A DNA stretch of 64,000 nt from positions 62,001-126,000 of the forward strand of contig NZ_JAQFIN010000009.1 in the NCBI RefSeq assembly GCF_029504695.1, in the 5' to 3' direction. The notes below the pieces were generated by a model. The model made no database searches. It was not told the origin of the DNA and saw only the letters and a program-made list of their open reading frames with translations. The translations under genes were made by a program, and so were the position numbers. How positions within the stretch are numbered: the stretch's first letter is position 1; each line of letters starts with the position of its first letter. This DNA comes from Parabacteroides sp. PF5-6. Its GTDB lineage: Bacteria; Bacteroidota; Bacteroidia; Bacteroidales; Tannerellaceae. Positions 62,422-64,000 of the stretch are shown here, piece after piece.

Positions 62422-64000
62422 ATGAAACGAAAGATAAAGAAATATATCCCGGCATTGGCCGCTCTGGGCTTGATGTTCACCGCCTGTACGGAGAACTTCC
62501 AGCAGCTCAATACCGATAAGTCCGGGATTACGGAAGAGCAGATGCAGATCGATTACAACCACCTGCGTATTCCGCTGGATGTGGCACAACAAGGCATCTA
62601 CTTCAATTACGACTTCGGCAAAGGCAAGAACTGGCCGTTTCAGCTGATGCAAAACCTCAATGCGGATATGTTCAGCGGTTATATGCACGATTACAAGCCA
62701 CATAACGGCGGGTCCTCCAATACCGACTACAACCTGCAGGACGGCTGGAACGGCACAAACTGGCTTTATTCCTATGCGTACACCCTGCCGCAGTTGAAGA
62801 AGTCGGAAGATACCACCGCGGTCAAATACCCCCTACTCTATGCCGTCACCAAGATCCTGAAAGTAGAGGCGATGCACCGGGTATCGGATATGTATGGCCC
62901 GATCATTTATAATAACTTCGGCGTGGAAGGAAAAGACTACCTGCCCGAGACACAGCAGCAGGCCTATTATTCCTTTTTTGACGACCTGAATGAAGCGATC
63001 GATCTATTGACCACATACGCCGGCAACGAAGCCGAGCTTTCGATCATCCCCCGCTTCGATATTATCCTCGACGGGACACACGCTGCCTGGCTGAAGTTTG
63101 CCAATTCCTTGCGTATGCGCCTGGCGATCCGTGTGGCGATGGCGGCACCGGAGAAAGGAAAAGCGGAGTTTCTCAAGTCGTTGAACCATCCGACCGGATA
63201 CTTTACCGAGCCGAGCGAGCTGGCCGTTGTATCGACGGCAAAAGGCTACCTCAACCCCCTGGGCGAGATCAACCGGGTGTGGAACGAAGTGCAGATGAAC
63301 GCCTCGATGGAATCGATCTTAAACGGTTACGATGATCCGCGCCGCGGCTTGTTCTTCGAGCCTTGCGCCGACGATATTGTCTATACCGACGCGAATGGCA
63401 AGACCGTTACCCTGGCTGTCAAAGGCGAGTACCGCGGCATCCGGCAGGGAACCGGCTATTCCCATCAGTTGTTTGCGGGCTATTCGAAGATCTACGTCAG
63501 CCAGTCGACCGCCCCCATCCTGATGACCGCCGCCGAGGTATGGTTCCTCCGCGCCGAAGCCGCCTTGCGGGGCTGGACGACGGAATCGGCCGCCTATTGT
63601 TATACGCAGGGCGTTACGACCTCTTTCCGGCAATGGAACGTGACCTCTTCGGTGGAAGACTACCTGGAGAGCGACCGGATCGGTGCGGACTACGAAGATC
63701 CTTTCGAGCCGGTGAATACTATAGCTGCCCGTTGTCGCGTATCCCCCCGCTGGATCGAAGCGGCGACGCAGGAGGAAAAACTGGAAAAGATCATCACCCA
63801 GAAATGGCTGGCGATCTTCCCCGAAGGCTGCGAAGCCTGGGCCGAGCAACGGCGTACGGGCTATCCCCGTCTCTTCCCCGTGCGGGTGAACAACAGCCGC
63901 AACGGTTCGATCGATACGGAAACGATGATCCGCCGCCTGCCCTTCCCGGGCGACCTGTCGGATACCGACCCCCAACAATACAACGCGTTGGTTCAGGCAC
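62422..64000 (+). CDS. SusD/RagB-like surface lipoprotein (3' end beyond the window)
   Basis: Starts at ATG 62422, 5 bp after the SusC stop, and stays open to the window edge (526 codons). The lipobox ends at Cys22 (LMFTAC), followed by 'TENFQQLNTDKSGITEEQM', typical of the SusD-like_2 group. Later blocks include 'AWLKFANSLRMRLAIRVA', 'IMTAAEVWFLRAEAALRGW' (TPR-like core) and 'LPFPGDLSDTDPQQYNALVQA' near the end, so only a few dozen residues are missing. It should cap the SusC channel and bind ligand at the cell surface. Confidence 0.93.
   Translation, partial: MKRKIKKYIPALAALGLMFTACTENFQQLNTDKSGITEEQMQIDYNHLRIPLDVAQQGIYFNYDFGKGKNWPFQLMQNLNADMFSGYMHDYKPHNGGSSNTDYNLQDGWNGTNWLYSYAYTLPQLKKSEDTTAVKYPLLYAVTKILKVEAMHRVSDMYGPIIYNNFGVEGKDYLPETQQQAYYSFFDDLNEAIDLLTTYAGNEAELSIIPRFDIILDGTHAAWLKFANSLRMRLAIRVAMAAPEKGKAEFLKSLNHPTGYFTEPSELAVVSTAKGYLNPLGEINRVWNEVQMNASMESILNGYDDPRRGLFFEPCADDIVYTDANGKTVTLAVKGEYRGIRQGTGYSHQLFAGYSKIYVSQSTAPILMTAAEVWFLRAEAALRGWTTESAAYCYTQGVTTSFRQWNVTSSVEDYLESDRIGADYEDPFEPVNTIAARCRVSPRWIEAATQEEKLEKIITQKWLAIFPEGCEAWAEQRRTGYPRLFPVRVNNSRNGSIDTETMIRRLPFPGDLSDTDPQQYNALVQA

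Noticed and set aside
1-64000. tRNA or rRNA genes and prophage genes
   Set aside because: I saw no cloverleaf with a TTCRANNC arm, no rRNA signature and no integrase, capsid or transposase frame.

Overview
The window is a chromosomal segment from a Bacteroidales bacterium, most likely Parabacteroides or another Tannerellaceae. The evidence is the many -7 promoter boxes of the Bacteroidetes type (TAnnTTTG) and few purine-rich ribosome sites. A SusC/SusD pair, a hybrid two-component regulator, a BioB-BioA fusion and a GDP-heptose pathway also fit. The genus is inferred from protein style, not from a marker gene.

Layout. 1-4.1 kb: end of an unknown gene, a glyS-FKBP lipoprotein operon, and a Tat-exported Gfo/Idh oxidoreductase. 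4.2-11 kb: two unrelated toxin-antitoxin pairs (RelE/HigB-like with XRE; GNAT with DUF1778) around a membrane acyltransferase and a secreted dipeptidyl peptidase, then a GH76 mannanase. 12.1-16.5 kb: prfB with its programmed +1 frameshift, a hypothetical gene, and metG. 16.6-29.4 kb: a forward glycan cluster with sugar-nucleotide enzymes, a Wzx-type flippase, seven glycosyltransferases (two with fucosyltransferase-type motifs) and a YfhO membrane protein. 29.5-33.5 kb: a convergent operon holding all four GDP-D-glycero-D-manno-heptose enzymes and a GT4 transferase. Together these look like an O-glycan factory, possibly the phylum's protein O-glycosylation locus.

33.6-41.6 kb: ahcY, then the biotin operon bioBA-bioF-bioG-bioC-bioD. 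42.6-47.9 kb: a Tudor-like small protein and a YhaO/YhaN (SbcD/SbcC-like) pair whose ATPase has two membrane helices and a long C-terminal appendage. 48.1-53.1 kb: an AraC regulator tail-to-tail with a hybrid two-component regulator. 53.4-58.1 kb: aroK-ald and the 2-oxoacid:ferredoxin oxidoreductase korAB. 58.1-64 kb: a Tat-exported TIM-barrel isomerase/epimerase, then SusC and an incomplete SusD.

The most unusual signal is non-coding. Nine intergenic cassettes each carry four (once three) short palindromes of about 16 bp at a fixed 22 bp period (21 bp in two). The palindrome sequence differs between cassettes while spacing and copy number stay constant. They lie in repeat islands at 11.1-12.15, 35.1-35.7 and 41.6-42.5 kb and in four smaller intergenic gaps. 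Some are embedded in larger modules present twice in inverted orientation, including a 364 bp element with terminal inverted repeats of about 80 bp. I know of no name for this pattern and could not search for one.
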